Shown here piece after piece: positions 7,468 through 16,633 of a DNA stretch of 64,000 nucleotides. The first letter of the stretch is position 1. Each line of letters opens with the position of its first letter. The stretch spans positions 1 to 64,000 of the forward strand of contig JBAXIO010000011.1 in the NCBI GenBank assembly GCA_037138335.1, given 5' to 3'. The position numbers and the translations under genes were made by a program. The notes under the pieces are model-generated. The model did no database searches. It was not told the origin of the DNA and saw only the letters and a program-made list of their open reading frames with translations. Source of the stretch: CAIRDP01 sp037138335 (lineage in GTDB: Bacteria > Bacteroidota > Bacteroidia > Bacteroidales > FEN-979).

Positions 7468-9873
7468 TTATTTTTCGGGTTTGATAAACCTGATTATTGT
7501 TTCAAGAAATTCTTTCGGGTCAATGGGTTTGGAAATATAGCCATCGCAACCTGCAGCTTTGCTCCGCTCTTTTTCGCCTTTTAAAGCGTAAGCAGTTTGG
7601 GCGATTATAGGGATAGTTCTGTTGAATTTACGGATCTCACCGGTCGCTTCATAACCATCCATCACAGGCATCCTCACATCCATCAGTACCAGGTCAACAT
7701 TGCCTTTCCCCGCCATCTCGATTGCATCAATGCCATTCTTTGCCCACACAACGCCTGCGGCAGTACGTTTCAATATTCTTTCCAGGAGAAAATAATTGGA
7801 TTCCTCATCTTCAACGACCAGGATTGTCTTGCCTGAAAGGATACCCGAGAACTCTGCCGTTTGCTTTGGAGCTGGTACAGGAACATTCTTGCTTGCAATA
7901 GTGGTGAGGGGCAGGGAGACATAAAATGTAGCACCGTGGCCTGGCTCCGAATCAAGCCTTATATCCCCGTTAAGCAGGGTTAACAGGTTTTTGCAAATGG
8001 TAAGGCCCAGGCCTGTTCCTCCGTACTTCCTGGTGCTGGTATCATCGGCCTGCCGGAACCTTTCAAAAATTACCTGTTGTTTGTCTTTTTGTATTCCAAT
8101 TCCTGAATCCCTGACAAAAAATTCTATGACAGGTCCCGATTTATCGTCGGTTTTAAATGTATAGCCGAATTCGACAAATCCCTGTTCCGTGAATTTGAAC
8201 GAATTTTCTATAAGATTGCTGAGGACCTGTCTTAAACGGTTGCCATCGGTAAGGATAGTGAAATCCTTATCCGTTGAAAATGGTTTGAACTTCAGTTCGA
8301 CATGGGTTTTCAGGAGTTTTTTCCTGACTTCATTCATTGTGGCGAACAGTGAAGATAGCAAGGTGTTAACGGGGCATTCCCTTATCTCTATTTTAACCTG
8401 GCCCGCTTCGATTTTTGCAATGTCAATAATGTCATCCATGATCCTCATCAGGTCATTTCCCCTTTCCTTGATGATCCTGATAAATTCCTGCCTTTCCTCA
8501 TCGGTAACAGAAGGGTCGGAAAGCAGGGTTGAAAACCCGATGATAGCGTTCATGGGAGTTCTGATCTCATGCGACATATTCGACAGAAATGCTGATTTCA
8601 GGCGGTCCGACTCCTCTGCTCTTTCTTTTGCGGCCACCATGTTCTTTTCAATTTTTTTCCTGTCGGTTATATCCCTGTAGATGCCGTATGCACCGACGAT
8701 CTCGCCCTGCAGGCGTATGGGAGTGACAATGATTGAAACATCGATGAGCCGTCCGTCTTTATGGGTCCTCCGGGTTTCCATTTCAGAAATACCCCCGGTT
8801 GTTGCCTTGCGAGTTATTGCAAGGGCTTCGTCCATGATCTCCTGGTTGGTGATTTTTTCGTCAACATTCGCACCGATGATCTCTTCTGGCAGGTACCCGA
8901 ACATTTTTGTAAATTCCGAGTTAACGGTTTGTACGATACCGTCGTTATTGATCGTAATGATAGCTTCCATGCTGGCCTCGAAAAGCTGTTCAAGATAAGC
9001 TTTCTGCCGGGCTACATCATCTTCGGCTGCCCTTCGGGAGATCATTGTTGAGATCTGGCCGGCCACGATGTTAAGCAAGTCGAGTTCCTTCTCGGTAAAC
9101 TGATCGGGGTCGGTATAACTCTGAACGGCCATAACCCCGAATACTTTTTCATTTACTATCAATGGGACCCCCATCCAAACCTTAGCGGGTGTCCCCACTA
9201 TTTCAATTTCCCCCCTGGCATTCAGGTCGGCAATCTCGCTTTCGTTGGCAAGCAGGGGTCTTTTTGTACGGATAACATATCCCGTAAGACCTTTGCCCAG
9301 GGGGCTTGAAGTGAACTTGTCCTTACGGTCTATATGATAGGGGAAAGAAATAGTGTTGGATGCTTCGTTATAAATTGCAATGTAGAAATTCTGAACGTCA
9401 ATAATATTTCCCAGTTCATGATGAAGGGTTGAATACAATTCTCCCAGGGAGGAGGCGTTAAGGGCGGCTTTGGAAACTTCGAAAACAACGTGCTGAAGCA
9501 TATCTGAATGCTTCTGCTCAGTGATATCGTTAATAAAGCCTTCCAGGTAATCCACTTCTCCGTTTGAAGAATAAACTGCCTTGCCTTTTTCCCACACCCA
9601 TTTGATCTTCCCGTCAGCTGATTTAATACGGTATTCAAGAGTGTAAGACTTCCTGCCCTGTATCCCAAGATCAACATATTTCCATACATATTCCTGATCT
9701 TCAGGCAGGATTATGTCGTTATACGAAAGACTTGCATTATTAAGCAGGTCGGTTACCTGGTAACCTGTTAGTTCAAAGCAGCCATCGCTGATGAATTCCA
9801 TGGTCCAGTTGCGGTCGTTGCGGCATCTGTAAACAATCCCGGGAAGGTTGTCTAACAGCCCAGTAAATTCCAT
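7468..9873 (-). CDS. PAS-GAF-PAS hybrid histidine kinase with receiver domain
   Basis: A cytoplasmic hybrid sensor kinase of about 801 residues with no membrane segment. Domains in order, approximately: PAS (5-125), GAF (135-290), PAS (295-420), HisKA with SHEIRTPMN (phospho-acceptor His), HATPase with DSGIGI and GGTGLGL, and a C-terminal receiver with DLVLMDVRMPVMDGYEA, where the aspartate after LVLM is the phosphorylation site. I start at the ATG at 9873; the longer frame to 9921 begins with TTG and adds a stretch with no PAS homology. No DNA-binding output or separate response regulator is nearby, so phosphotransfer partners are unknown. It follows the CoA-acylating aldehyde dehydrogenase and could respond to fermentation status, but that is inference. 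Confidence 0.9.
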   Translation of the reverse strand: MEFTGLLDNLPGIVYRCRNDRNWTMEFISDGCFELTGYQVTDLLNNASLSYNDIILPEDQEYVWKYVDLGIQGRKSYTLEYRIKSADGKIKWVWEKGKAVYSSNGEVDYLEGFINDITEQKHSDMLQHVVFEVSKAALNASSLGELYSTLHHELGNIIDVQNFYIAIYNEASNTISFPYHIDRKDKFTSSPLGKGLTGYVIRTKRPLLANESEIADLNARGEIEIVGTPAKVWMGVPLIVNEKVFGVMAVQSYTDPDQFTEKELDLLNIVAGQISTMISRRAAEDDVARQKAYLEQLFEASMEAIITINNDGIVQTVNSEFTKMFGYLPEEIIGANVDEKITNQEIMDEALAITRKATTGGISEMETRRTHKDGRLIDVSIIVTPIRLQGEIVGAYGIYRDITDRKKIEKNMVAAKERAEESDRLKSAFLSNMSHEIRTPMNAIIGFSTLLSDPSVTDEERQEFIRIIKERGNDLMRIMDDIIDIAKIEAGQVKIEIRECPVNTLLSSLFATMNEVRKKLLKTHVELKFKPFSTDKDFTILTDGNRLRQVLSNLIENSFKFTEQGFVEFGYTFKTDDKSGPVIEFFVRDSGIGIQKDKQQVIFERFRQADDTSTRKYGGTGLGLTICKNLLTLLNGDIRLDSEPGHGATFYVSLPLTTIASKNVPVPAPKQTAEFSGILSGKTILVVEDEESNYFLLERILKRTAAGVVWAKNGIDAIEMAGKGNVDLVLMDVRMPVMDGYEATGEIRKFNRTIPIIAQTAYALKGEKERSKAAGCDGYISKPIDPKEFLETIIRFIKPEK

Positions 9874-9946
9874 ATCTTGTAGTTGAGGATGTGAATAGAT
9901 GATGTAAAGGTAAAAAAACAATCTACGTATTGTTATTCACCCCGGC

Positions 9947-11404
9947 TTATTTTTCCTTTGAACGGTTCCCGGCGCAGAGCCTTTCGATTTCATCCACTGT
10001 AAGTTTGTCGTCGCAGCAGAAGGCTTCAGCCATCTGGTGTTCGGCGCAGAAATTGACCTTGCGGTAGGCGATGCGTTGAATATTCAATAAATGCCGTGTT
10101 GATATATTGTCGGTGGTGAAATTTTTTCCTCCCGAACCGCAGGCGAGTACCATTGAAGGAACCAGGGAATTGTAAAGCCCGCCGAGGGCCCCCTGGGAGG
10201 AAGGTGTATTCACAACAATCCTCCCTGCATTCAAAGCCTGGGCGAAATACCTTATTTTCTCATCGTCGTTTGAAAAGATGCTGACGGTATGGCCCAGCCC
10301 CCCGTGCTCGTTGATTTTTTTACACATTGAAATACCTTCATCAAAAGTTTCAACCCGGTAGAATGCTAAAACAGGGGCGAGGATTTCAAGCGAAATGGGG
10401 TATTTAAGCCCAACCTGGTCAGGGTCGAATTCTGCGATCAGGAGATTGGTTTTCGCAGGGACTTTGATCCCGGCTATTCCGGCAATGAACACAGCCGGTT
10501 TTCCAATGATTTCGGCATTCATCGAACGGGTATAGGTGTTGATGCATACTTTTCCGACTTTTTCTGCTTCTTCATTACTCAGGAAATATGCGCCTTTCTT
10601 TTTAAAAACCCGTTTAACCTCATCAGCGTTAAATTTTGATGCAATTACAGCCTGTTCACTGGCGCAGATGGTCCCGTTGTCAAATAATTTTGACATCAGT
10701 ATCTGGTCTACCGCGAAATTTACATCGGCACTTTTCCCAATATATGCAGGTACATTGCCCGGACCAACTCCGATAGCGGGATTCCCTGAGCTATAGGCTG
10801 CCCTGACAAGGCTTACCGAACCTGTAGCCATTACCAGGGCTGTAAAGTGGTTGCTCATAAAACCAAGAACCTGTTCACGACTTGCTTTAGGTATCCATTG
10901 TATGCAATTTTCGGGCGCTCCCGCCTCCAAGGCAGCCTCATAGCATATCCTTGCTGTTTCTATGGTGCTTTTACGGGCAGCCCCATGGGGGTAAATCACC
11001 AGGGGGTTCCTGGTTTTAAGTGCGATCAGGATTTTAAACAGGGCTGTAGAAGTAGGGTTTGTAATTGGTGTAACGGCGAAGATGGGCCCCATGGGCTTGG
11101 CGACTTCAACAATTCCTGTTTTCAGGTCTTCAGCAATGATTCCAACCGTTTTCTGGTCCCTGATATCCCTGTATACAAATCGGGTTGCAATGATGTTTTT
11201 AATGGTTTTATCATGTACGTTTCCGATGCCTGTTTCATTATAAGCCATTTCAGCAAGCCGTTTCCTGTGCTCAAAACCTGCCGCATAGGCAGCCCTGACG
11301 ATACCGTCGGTTTGCTCCTGGTCAAGTTTGGCAAAGTGGTGGCTGGCAATCCTTGCCTTATGCATGGTTTCTTCAACCATGCCTGCCGCAATCTCCTTCT
11401 CCAT
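9947..11404 (-). CDS. CoA-acylating aldehyde dehydrogenase (EutE/AdhE-N type)
   Basis: A 485-residue enzyme that interconverts acetyl-CoA (or another acyl-CoA) and the aldehyde with NAD(H). It resembles the N-terminal half of AdhE: VTPITNPTSTAL (111-122), NPLVIYPHGAA (133-143), IGVGPGNVPAYI (211-222) and the catalytic cysteine C247 in FDNGTICASEQ. It has no iron-alcohol-dehydrogenase half and no N-terminal extension of the kind that targets EutE/PduP to microcompartments; the protein starts straight into the catalytic fold. No shell-protein genes are nearby. A consensus promoter (11432-11439) precedes it. It probably acts in ethanol or aldehyde fermentation, with the matching alcohol dehydrogenase encoded elsewhere. 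Confidence 0.88.
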   Translation of the reverse strand: MEKEIAAGMVEETMHKARIASHHFAKLDQEQTDGIVRAAYAAGFEHRKRLAEMAYNETGIGNVHDKTIKNIIATRFVYRDIRDQKTVGIIAEDLKTGIVEVAKPMGPIFAVTPITNPTSTALFKILIALKTRNPLVIYPHGAARKSTIETARICYEAALEAGAPENCIQWIPKASREQVLGFMSNHFTALVMATGSVSLVRAAYSSGNPAIGVGPGNVPAYIGKSADVNFAVDQILMSKLFDNGTICASEQAVIASKFNADEVKRVFKKKGAYFLSNEEAEKVGKVCINTYTRSMNAEIIGKPAVFIAGIAGIKVPAKTNLLIAEFDPDQVGLKYPISLEILAPVLAFYRVETFDEGISMCKKINEHGGLGHTVSIFSNDDEKIRYFAQALNAGRIVVNTPSSQGALGGLYNSLVPSMVLACGSGGKNFTTDNISTRHLLNIQRIAYRKVNFCAEHQMAEAFCCDDKLTVDEIERLCAGNRSKEK

Positions 11405-11431
11405 TCAATAAATGTTAATAAAGCAGGATGT

Positions 11432-11439
11432 CAAAGGTA
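11432..11439 (-). promoter_or_regulatory. -7 promoter element of the CoA-acylating aldehyde dehydrogenase
   Basis: The minus strand reads TACCTTTG, an exact TAnnTTTG match, 27 bases upstream of the ATG at 11404. It lies back to back with the tRNA promoter on the other strand. Confidence 0.65.
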
Positions 11440-11444
11440 AGGGA

Positions 11445-11475
11445 TTTGAATATATTATGATTTTTATTACTTTTG
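11445..11475 (+). promoter_or_regulatory. Promoter of tRNA-Gly
   Basis: TTTG at 11445-11448 and TACTTTTG at 11468-11475 are separated by 19 bases, a full match to the Bacteroidota sigma consensus TTTG-N19-TAnnTTTG. Twelve bases separate the -7 element from the mature tRNA 5' end. Confidence 0.85.
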
Positions 11476-11487
11476 CAGCACCAAACT

Positions 11488-11560
11488 GCGGTAATAGCTC
11501 AGTTGGTAGAGCACTAGCTTCCCAAGCTGGGGGTCGTGGGTTCGAGTCCCATTTACCGCT
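11488..11560 (+). tRNA. tRNA-Gly, anticodon CCC
   Basis: A complete 73-base cloverleaf. The acceptor stem GCGGTAA pairs with TTACCGC, and the discriminator is T. The D arm GCTC/GAGC has the AGTTGGTA loop. The anticodon stem CTAGC/GCTGG holds the loop TTCCCAA, giving anticodon CCC. The T arm is GTGGG/CCCAT with loop TTCGAGT. The 3' CCA is not encoded. The gene stands alone between the aldehyde dehydrogenase promoter and the end of a convergent histidine kinase. Confidence 0.97.
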
Positions 11561-11581
11561 CACATATTAATTATAATTGAA

Positions 11582-13936
11582 TTAATGATCCTGGGGGATG
11601 GTAAAACAAAACTTGCTGCCTTGTTCCTCCTTGCTTTCAACCCATATTCTCCCTCCGTGTTTTTCCACAAACTCCTTGCATATTATTAATCCAAGGCCGG
11701 TGCTGGGTTCTCCTTCGGTACCCTGGCGGTTGATATTCTGATCAATGAGGAACAGGTGGTCGATTATTTGCTGAGTCATTCCTATGCCATTGTCTTTAAT
11801 GCAAACCTCTACTGATTTATCCCTGTTGGTTGTTGCCGATATCTTTACAGTTCCTTTTTTTGGTGTGTATTTTATGGCATTTGAGACCAGGTTGCGGATA
11901 ATAGTTTGAATCATATGCAAATCTGCAGAGATTTTTAGATTCTCAGGGATACTGGTTGTAATTTCTATCTCTTTTTTTTCTGCATTTTCTTTTACTGGTT
12001 CAATACACTCGACTATGATTGCCGTCAATTCGAAAGTTTCAGGGTTGAACCCGGTTACACCTCTTTGCAGGCGTGACCATTCCAGGAGATTTGTAAGAAG
12101 GTTGTAAAGATTTGTAGCAGACTTCCTCATATTGATTGCGATCTTCTGGATCTGGGCAAGGGTCATGGTAGGCAATTCCTCGGCCATCAGTTGTGTTAAA
12201 CCCAGGAAGGAGGAGAATGGACTTCGAAGGTCATGGGCAATTATGGAGAAGAATTTATCTTTTTCAAAATTTAACTTCTGTAGTTCTTCGTTTTTAAGTT
12301 TAAGTTCCACTTCCGTTTGTTTGCGTCTTGTAATATCATGGCCCTGGGCGATGGTGGCAACGGGTGTTTTATCATCAGCCTCGAATAGTGTTGCTGAATT
12401 CCAAAGCACTGTTTTTATGGAACCGTCAAGGTGTTGAATTTTAATCTCAACTGTTTCCCAGCGTTCGCCTGTTTGGGTCTTATGGATAAGGTCCATTGAA
12501 GTTTCCGCCATCTCCGGAGGGAAAAGTATTTCCAATGATTTTCCCTTAACCTCTGTTTCGCTGCGCCCTGTTAATCGTTCAAATGCATGGTTGAACCTTG
12601 TTATATGGAATTGGGGGTCCCATACAATGATAGGCGCATTGGCATAATTGAAGAGGTTTTCCAGGTATTTATTGGATTCCCTTAACGCGGTTTCAGTTAG
12701 TTTTTGTTTAGTAATATCATGGGCGTAAACATGAACCCCGCTTACCTTGCCATTTTTATCAAGCGAGCGGGTATGTATTGAAGAAAACCAACGCTTGCCG
12801 TTGGGCATATCTACGAAATCCTCAAACTCAACCGGTTCAGGAGAAGTCGCAACGTCCCTTAACCGATGGACGAATTTGTCACCTGTCTCTTGTCCGTATA
12901 ATTCATAAAGCGACTTTCCTATGAACTGCCGTGCATCATTTCCTCCAAGGTTTTTAACGGCCCTCTTATTCAGTAATAAAATGGTACCGTCAAGATCATA
13001 GAAACCTACCCCGATGCCACCATATTCCAGTATATTATGTTGATTTTCTTCACTTTTTATCAATTGTTCCTCTGCCTGTTTCCTTTTTGTGATATCCTGA
13101 TGATGCCAGATGTGACCACAGTATTGACCCTTGATAATGATAGGGATGAAGTCCACGAGGTAAAAGCTTCCGTCGCGCATTTCTAACTCCTCCCCTCTGA
13201 CAGGTTTACTCTCAGCAATTATTTTTTGAATACGGTCAAGGGTAGCGGCAGGGTTTGCATAGGAACCTAAAACCTTTTTAACCATATCGGAAGATTCCAG
13301 CCCTATGTAAGTTGCCGGTAGCGCCGGCAGATTAAACAGATCACAAAAAGCCTGGTTCACATTTTCAACCTTGTTTTCCGCGGAAACAACAATAACACCG
13401 GCATAAATGCTTGAAATATGGGTGTCGAGCCTCTGGAGAGCCTCCTGCATCAATGTCTCAGCCTTTTTCCGCTCCGTAATTTCATCGGTAAGCCGTTTGT
13501 TAACCTCGAGCAGATTACTGTTACCTGAAATTAACTCTTCGTTGACTGCCCTGTATTCTTCATTAAATGCTGCCGATTCAGCCTCTTTCTCATCCATTAA
13601 TTGCTGAAAACTTTTTTTCTGGCTTTCAAGGGATATCTCAAGCATCAGACGTTCAATAATTACAGCGAGCTGCTGAACGGCATTCTGCAGCAATATGTAA
13701 GTGCCCTCGTCTTTCTGCAGGGCTTTGTCAAATTGAACATATCCAAAGGTACTGTTTCTGGAACAGACCGGAAGATTCGGGTGGTGCGGCTTGCCATTTT
13801 CGGGATGCCAGCTGAAATTTTTATTTGAGAAGATCGTTTTCAGGCTTTCGATAAACAGTGGAACGACCTGGCCGGGATTTCTTAAACGTGACAGGCTTGT
13901 ATTCAATAAAAACAATTCATTCGCAGTATTCTTCAT
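11582..13936 (-). CDS. Soluble multi-PAS sensor histidine kinase
   Basis: A 784-residue kinase with no membrane segment. An N-terminal GAF-like region (about 1-100) leads into a coiled coil (about 105-165) and three PAS domains (about 170-290, 295-415 and 420-545), each ending in the HDITxRK linker. A HisKA domain with AHDLRSP is followed by HATPase with DNGIGM and TGLGL. No receiver domain is attached. It lies 42 bases downstream of the macro-domain gene and probably ends that operon. Its stop is 22 bases from the convergent tRNA-Gly, leaving little room for a terminator; the short A/T palindrome at 11564-11584 is the only candidate. Ligand and response regulator are unknown. Confidence 0.88.
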   Translation of the reverse strand: MKNTANELFLLNTSLSRLRNPGQVVPLFIESLKTIFSNKNFSWHPENGKPHHPNLPVCSRNSTFGYVQFDKALQKDEGTYILLQNAVQQLAVIIERLMLEISLESQKKSFQQLMDEKEAESAAFNEEYRAVNEELISGNSNLLEVNKRLTDEITERKKAETLMQEALQRLDTHISSIYAGVIVVSAENKVENVNQAFCDLFNLPALPATYIGLESSDMVKKVLGSYANPAATLDRIQKIIAESKPVRGEELEMRDGSFYLVDFIPIIIKGQYCGHIWHHQDITKRKQAEEQLIKSEENQHNILEYGGIGVGFYDLDGTILLLNKRAVKNLGGNDARQFIGKSLYELYGQETGDKFVHRLRDVATSPEPVEFEDFVDMPNGKRWFSSIHTRSLDKNGKVSGVHVYAHDITKQKLTETALRESNKYLENLFNYANAPIIVWDPQFHITRFNHAFERLTGRSETEVKGKSLEILFPPEMAETSMDLIHKTQTGERWETVEIKIQHLDGSIKTVLWNSATLFEADDKTPVATIAQGHDITRRKQTEVELKLKNEELQKLNFEKDKFFSIIAHDLRSPFSSFLGLTQLMAEELPTMTLAQIQKIAINMRKSATNLYNLLTNLLEWSRLQRGVTGFNPETFELTAIIVECIEPVKENAEKKEIEITTSIPENLKISADLHMIQTIIRNLVSNAIKYTPKKGTVKISATTNRDKSVEVCIKDNGIGMTQQIIDHLFLIDQNINRQGTEGEPSTGLGLIICKEFVEKHGGRIWVESKEEQGSKFCFTIPQDH

Positions 13937-13978
13937 CGTTTGTGAAGTTGGTCATCAGTCAGCCTCAAGATCTTAATT

Positions 13979-14488
13979 TCAGGTATTGAGCAAAGCCTTG
14001 TATAAGTCGAAATTTTCCTTGTCGAAGCAAACAAATGTAACGGTCTCCGGTACAGTATTGGAAGCCAGGAAGGCCCTGGTCTCGCGAACGGCAATTTCAG
14101 CGGCAAGCTGTTTTGGGAAATGATAAATTCCGGTACTGATGTTGGGGAAGGCAAGGGTTTTGCAATCGTGCAGCCTGGCTTGTTCAAGGCTTGACCTGTA
14201 ACAGTTTGCAAGTTTGCCGGCTTCTTCGTTGCTCCCTTCCTTCCAAACAGGGCCTACCGTATGAATGATGTATTTTGCCGGCAGATGGAGCCCGGGTGTG
14301 ACTTTAGCTTCCCCCACTTCGCAGCCTCCCAGAAGCCTGCAGATCTCAGCGAGGCCGGGTCCCGCTGCACGGTGTATGGCACCGTCAACACCGCCTCCTC
14401 CTAGGAGGGACGCATTGGCCGCATTTACAACCGCATCGACCTGCAATGCGGTAATGTCCCCCTGGATCAGTTTGATACGTTCTTCCAT
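13979..14488 (-). CDS. Macro-domain ADP-ribose-processing protein
   Basis: A 169-residue single macro domain of the YmdB/O-acetyl-ADP-ribose deacetylase type. Conserved positions are GDIT (10-13), NAAN (22-25), GGGGVDGAIH (30-39) and ISTGIYHFP (about 118-126), which form the ADP-ribose pocket. Members hydrolyse O-acetyl-ADP-ribose made by sirtuins or remove ADP-ribose from proteins or nucleic acids. The start overlaps the upstream inositol-phosphatase-family gene by 22 bases, indicating co-translation. A sirtuin is encoded about 9 kb away in another operon. Substrate preference is not determined. Confidence 0.92.
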   Translation of the reverse strand: MEERIKLIQGDITALQVDAVVNAANASLLGGGGVDGAIHRAAGPGLAEICRLLGGCEVGEAKVTPGLHLPAKYIIHTVGPVWKEGSNEEAGKLANCYRSSLEQARLHDCKTLAFPNISTGIYHFPKQLAAEIAVRETRAFLASNTVPETVTFVCFDKENFDLYKALLNT

Positions 14489-15264
14489 TGTTTGAACTGG
14501 TTTTTAAATTCGTCGTGTATAGAGTTATTTGTAGCTATAATTTCTTTACCAAAGATATAATTTTCCCCGTTTGAAAAATCAGAAACCCTTCCGCCTGCAT
14601 TTTTCACAAGCAGCAAACCGGCAGCGACATCCCATGCACTTAATCCGTACTCATAAAAACCATCGTACCGGCCCGCTGAAACATAGGCCAGGTCGGCAGC
14701 AGCAGAACCGAGGCGCCTGATTCCACGGCTGTGTTGCATCAGGTGCCTGAAAATGTCAAGGTAATCTTCCATTCTTCCGTAATCATGATAGGGGAACCCG
14801 GTTGCGAAGAGTGAATCGGCAACCGTATTGGTTTTTGATACCCTTATGATTTCACCGTTCTTATAAGAAAGAGCATTCTCCCATGTGTAAAAACACTCAT
14901 CCAGGTTAACCTCGTATACCACCCCGGCCACGACCCTGCCTTCCTTCATTAAGCCTATACTTACGCAGTATAGCGGAACACCATGAATGTAATTGGTTGT
15001 CCCGTCCAAAGGGTCGATAACCCATGTAAGTTCTCCGGTTTTCAGACCGGGACTCTCCTCGGCGATAAATCCAGAACCTGGAAGAATCTTGCTTAAGCGG
15101 TCCATAATCCTCGCTTCCGATTCGCGGTCGACATACGTAACGAAATTATTAAAGCTTTTAAGTTCTATATCCGAAGATTTGAGCTTCTGTATCTCGTTCC
15201 TGAGAAATTCACCGGTTTCTTTAGCGATACTGCAGGTTTGAAGGGTAATTTGTTGGAGGTCCAT
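14467..15264 (-). CDS. suhB: Inositol monophosphatase family protein
   Basis: A 265-residue Mg-dependent, Li-sensitive phosphatase-superfamily member. It carries the metal-site motifs AEES (68-71) and DPLDGTTN (84-91) and the C-terminal WDVAAG signature. Relatives hydrolyse inositol-1-phosphate, fructose-1,6-bisphosphate or 3'-phosphoadenosine phosphate, or act in transcription antitermination (SuhB); the motifs do not separate these. It is followed, with a 22-base overlap, by the macro-domain gene. The symbol is given by family only. An 8-bp repeat array lies between it and mtaB. Confidence 0.88.
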   Translation of the reverse strand: MDLQQITLQTCSIAKETGEFLRNEIQKLKSSDIELKSFNNFVTYVDRESEARIMDRLSKILPGSGFIAEESPGLKTGELTWVIDPLDGTTNYIHGVPLYCVSIGLMKEGRVVAGVVYEVNLDECFYTWENALSYKNGEIIRVSKTNTVADSLFATGFPYHDYGRMEDYLDIFRHLMQHSRGIRRLGSAAADLAYVSAGRYDGFYEYGLSAWDVAAGLLLVKNAGGRVSDFSNGENYIFGKEIIATNNSIHDEFKNQFKQWKNVSN

Positions 15265-15275
15265 GGGTAAAAGCC

Positions 15276-15305
15276 AGATAACGGGATAACTAGATAACTA
15301 GATAG
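15276..15305. repeat. Short 8-bp tandem repeat (AGATAACT type)
   Basis: About 3.5 imperfect units of an 8-mer (GGATAACT, AGATAACT, AGATAG) sit in the 53-base gap between the mtaB stop and the suhB start, beginning 12 bases 3' of the mtaB stop. It belongs to the set of short-unit arrays seen across the window. Confidence 0.8.
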
Positions 15306-15317
15306 CGAAATTAATGA

Positions 15318-16607
15318 TTATTCAGCAACAAACTCCCCATCAGCATCCAGTGCATCCAGAATGACAGTGCGAATTTGATTCGACAACGAGGCGTCATATT
15401 TTGTTTTAACCCTGATATAGTTTTCGGAAAAACCATGCATCCAGCCCCGGGCATTATCCGACTCAAAAAGAACATGAACCTGCCTGCCCCGGTTTTCCAG
15501 GTAAAATGCCTGTTTCTTTTGCTCTGAAAGATCATGAAGCTGTTTGCTCCTTTCCTTTTTAATTTTACCCGGCACTTCTTCATTGATCCGGGAAGCCAGT
15601 GTGTTCTCCCGCTTCGAATAAGTAAACACATGTATGTAGGAAACAGGCAGATTAGCCAGGTAAGTGTATGTGTCGCGAAAATCATCATCCGACTCCCCGG
15701 GGAACCCAACTATTACATCCGATGCGATGCAGGCCAGCGGAAGCTTATTCCTGATCCTCCCGACCCGGCCGGAATAGACTTCAAGACTGTATTTCCGTTT
15801 CATTGATTTCAGGATCTTGTCGGAACCCGATTGGAGGGGAATATGGAAATGCGGCATGAATTTCAGGGACGCCGCTGCAAAATCAATGATCTCGTCAGTA
15901 AGAAGGTCAGGCTCGATAGAGGAGATCCTTATCCTGTCAAGCCCCTGAACCTGTTCAAGAGCCTGCATGAGCTGAAGCAGGTTTTCACCGTTCTGTCTTC
16001 CGAAATCTCCTATATTAACCCCGGTGAGAACAACTTCACGGATCCCGTTTTTAACGATTTCATGTGCGCTGCTGATTGCATGGGCAATGGTATCGCTGCG
16101 GCTGTGCCCGCGGGCCAATGGAATTGTGCAATATGAGCAGTAATAATCGCATCCGTCCTGTATCTTAAGGAAAGAACGTGTGCGGTCACCATAAGAGAAG
16201 GAAGGAATAAAACTGCCGGCTTCCCTGATATCCGCCTGGAGCCCGCCATGGTATTCGTGGTTTTTAAGTTTTTCAAGTTCCTCAAGGAGCATATATTTTG
16301 AGCTGTTCCCCAAAACAAGGTCCACGCCTTCCAGCAGGCTGAGTTCTCCGGGTTTTAGTTCCGAAAAGCAACCTATCACAGCTATTTTAGCATCCGGGTT
16401 CAGCTTATGGGCCTGGTGTATCGCAGCCCTGCATTTCTTTTCGGCGACAGAGGTAACGACGCAGGTGCTGATCACATAAATATCTGCTACTTCATGATGG
16501 TTTTTTAGTTCAAAGCCTTTTTCACGGAACTGGCGTGAAATTGACGAGGCTTCTGCAAAGTTGACTTTGCAGCCGAAATGGTGAAAGGCAATGGTAGTGG
16601 GTCTCAT
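15318..16607 (-). CDS. mtaB: tRNA t6A37 methylthiotransferase MtaB
   Basis: A 429-residue radical-SAM enzyme that converts t6A37 to ms2t6A37 in ANN-decoding tRNAs. The N-terminal UPF0004 domain has cluster cysteines C13 (FGCKVN), C49 and C80. The radical-SAM cysteines C153, C157 and C160 lie in DGCDYYCSYC. A TRAM-like domain ends the protein. GCKVN near the N-terminus separates MtaB from MiaB and RimO. A consensus -7 element ends only four bases before the ATG, so the message may be nearly leaderless. suhB, the macro gene and the kinase follow on the same strand. Confidence 0.94.
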   Translation of the reverse strand: MRPTTIAFHHFGCKVNFAEASSISRQFREKGFELKNHHEVADIYVISTCVVTSVAEKKCRAAIHQAHKLNPDAKIAVIGCFSELKPGELSLLEGVDLVLGNSSKYMLLEELEKLKNHEYHGGLQADIREAGSFIPSFSYGDRTRSFLKIQDGCDYYCSYCTIPLARGHSRSDTIAHAISSAHEIVKNGIREVVLTGVNIGDFGRQNGENLLQLMQALEQVQGLDRIRISSIEPDLLTDEIIDFAAASLKFMPHFHIPLQSGSDKILKSMKRKYSLEVYSGRVGRIRNKLPLACIASDVIVGFPGESDDDFRDTYTYLANLPVSYIHVFTYSKRENTLASRINEEVPGKIKKERSKQLHDLSEQKKQAFYLENRGRQVHVLFESDNARGWMHGFSENYIRVKTKYDASLSNQIRTVILDALDADGEFVAE

Positions 16608-16611
16608 GGGG

Positions 16612-16619
16612 CAAAGATA
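16612..16619 (-). promoter_or_regulatory. -7 promoter element of mtaB
   Basis: The minus strand reads TATCTTTG followed by CCCC and then the ATG at 16607. This is an exact TAnnTTTG match only four bases from the start codon. No TTTG at -33 is evident. Confidence 0.55.
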
Positions 16620-16633
16620 CTAAATCGGGGGCA

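Noticed and set aside
13979..14488. A linked sirtuin-macro-domain ADP-ribose system
   Set aside because: The sirtuin at 4142 and the macro-domain gene are about 9 kb apart in different operons; linked sirtuin-macro modules are adjacent, so no special link can be claimed.
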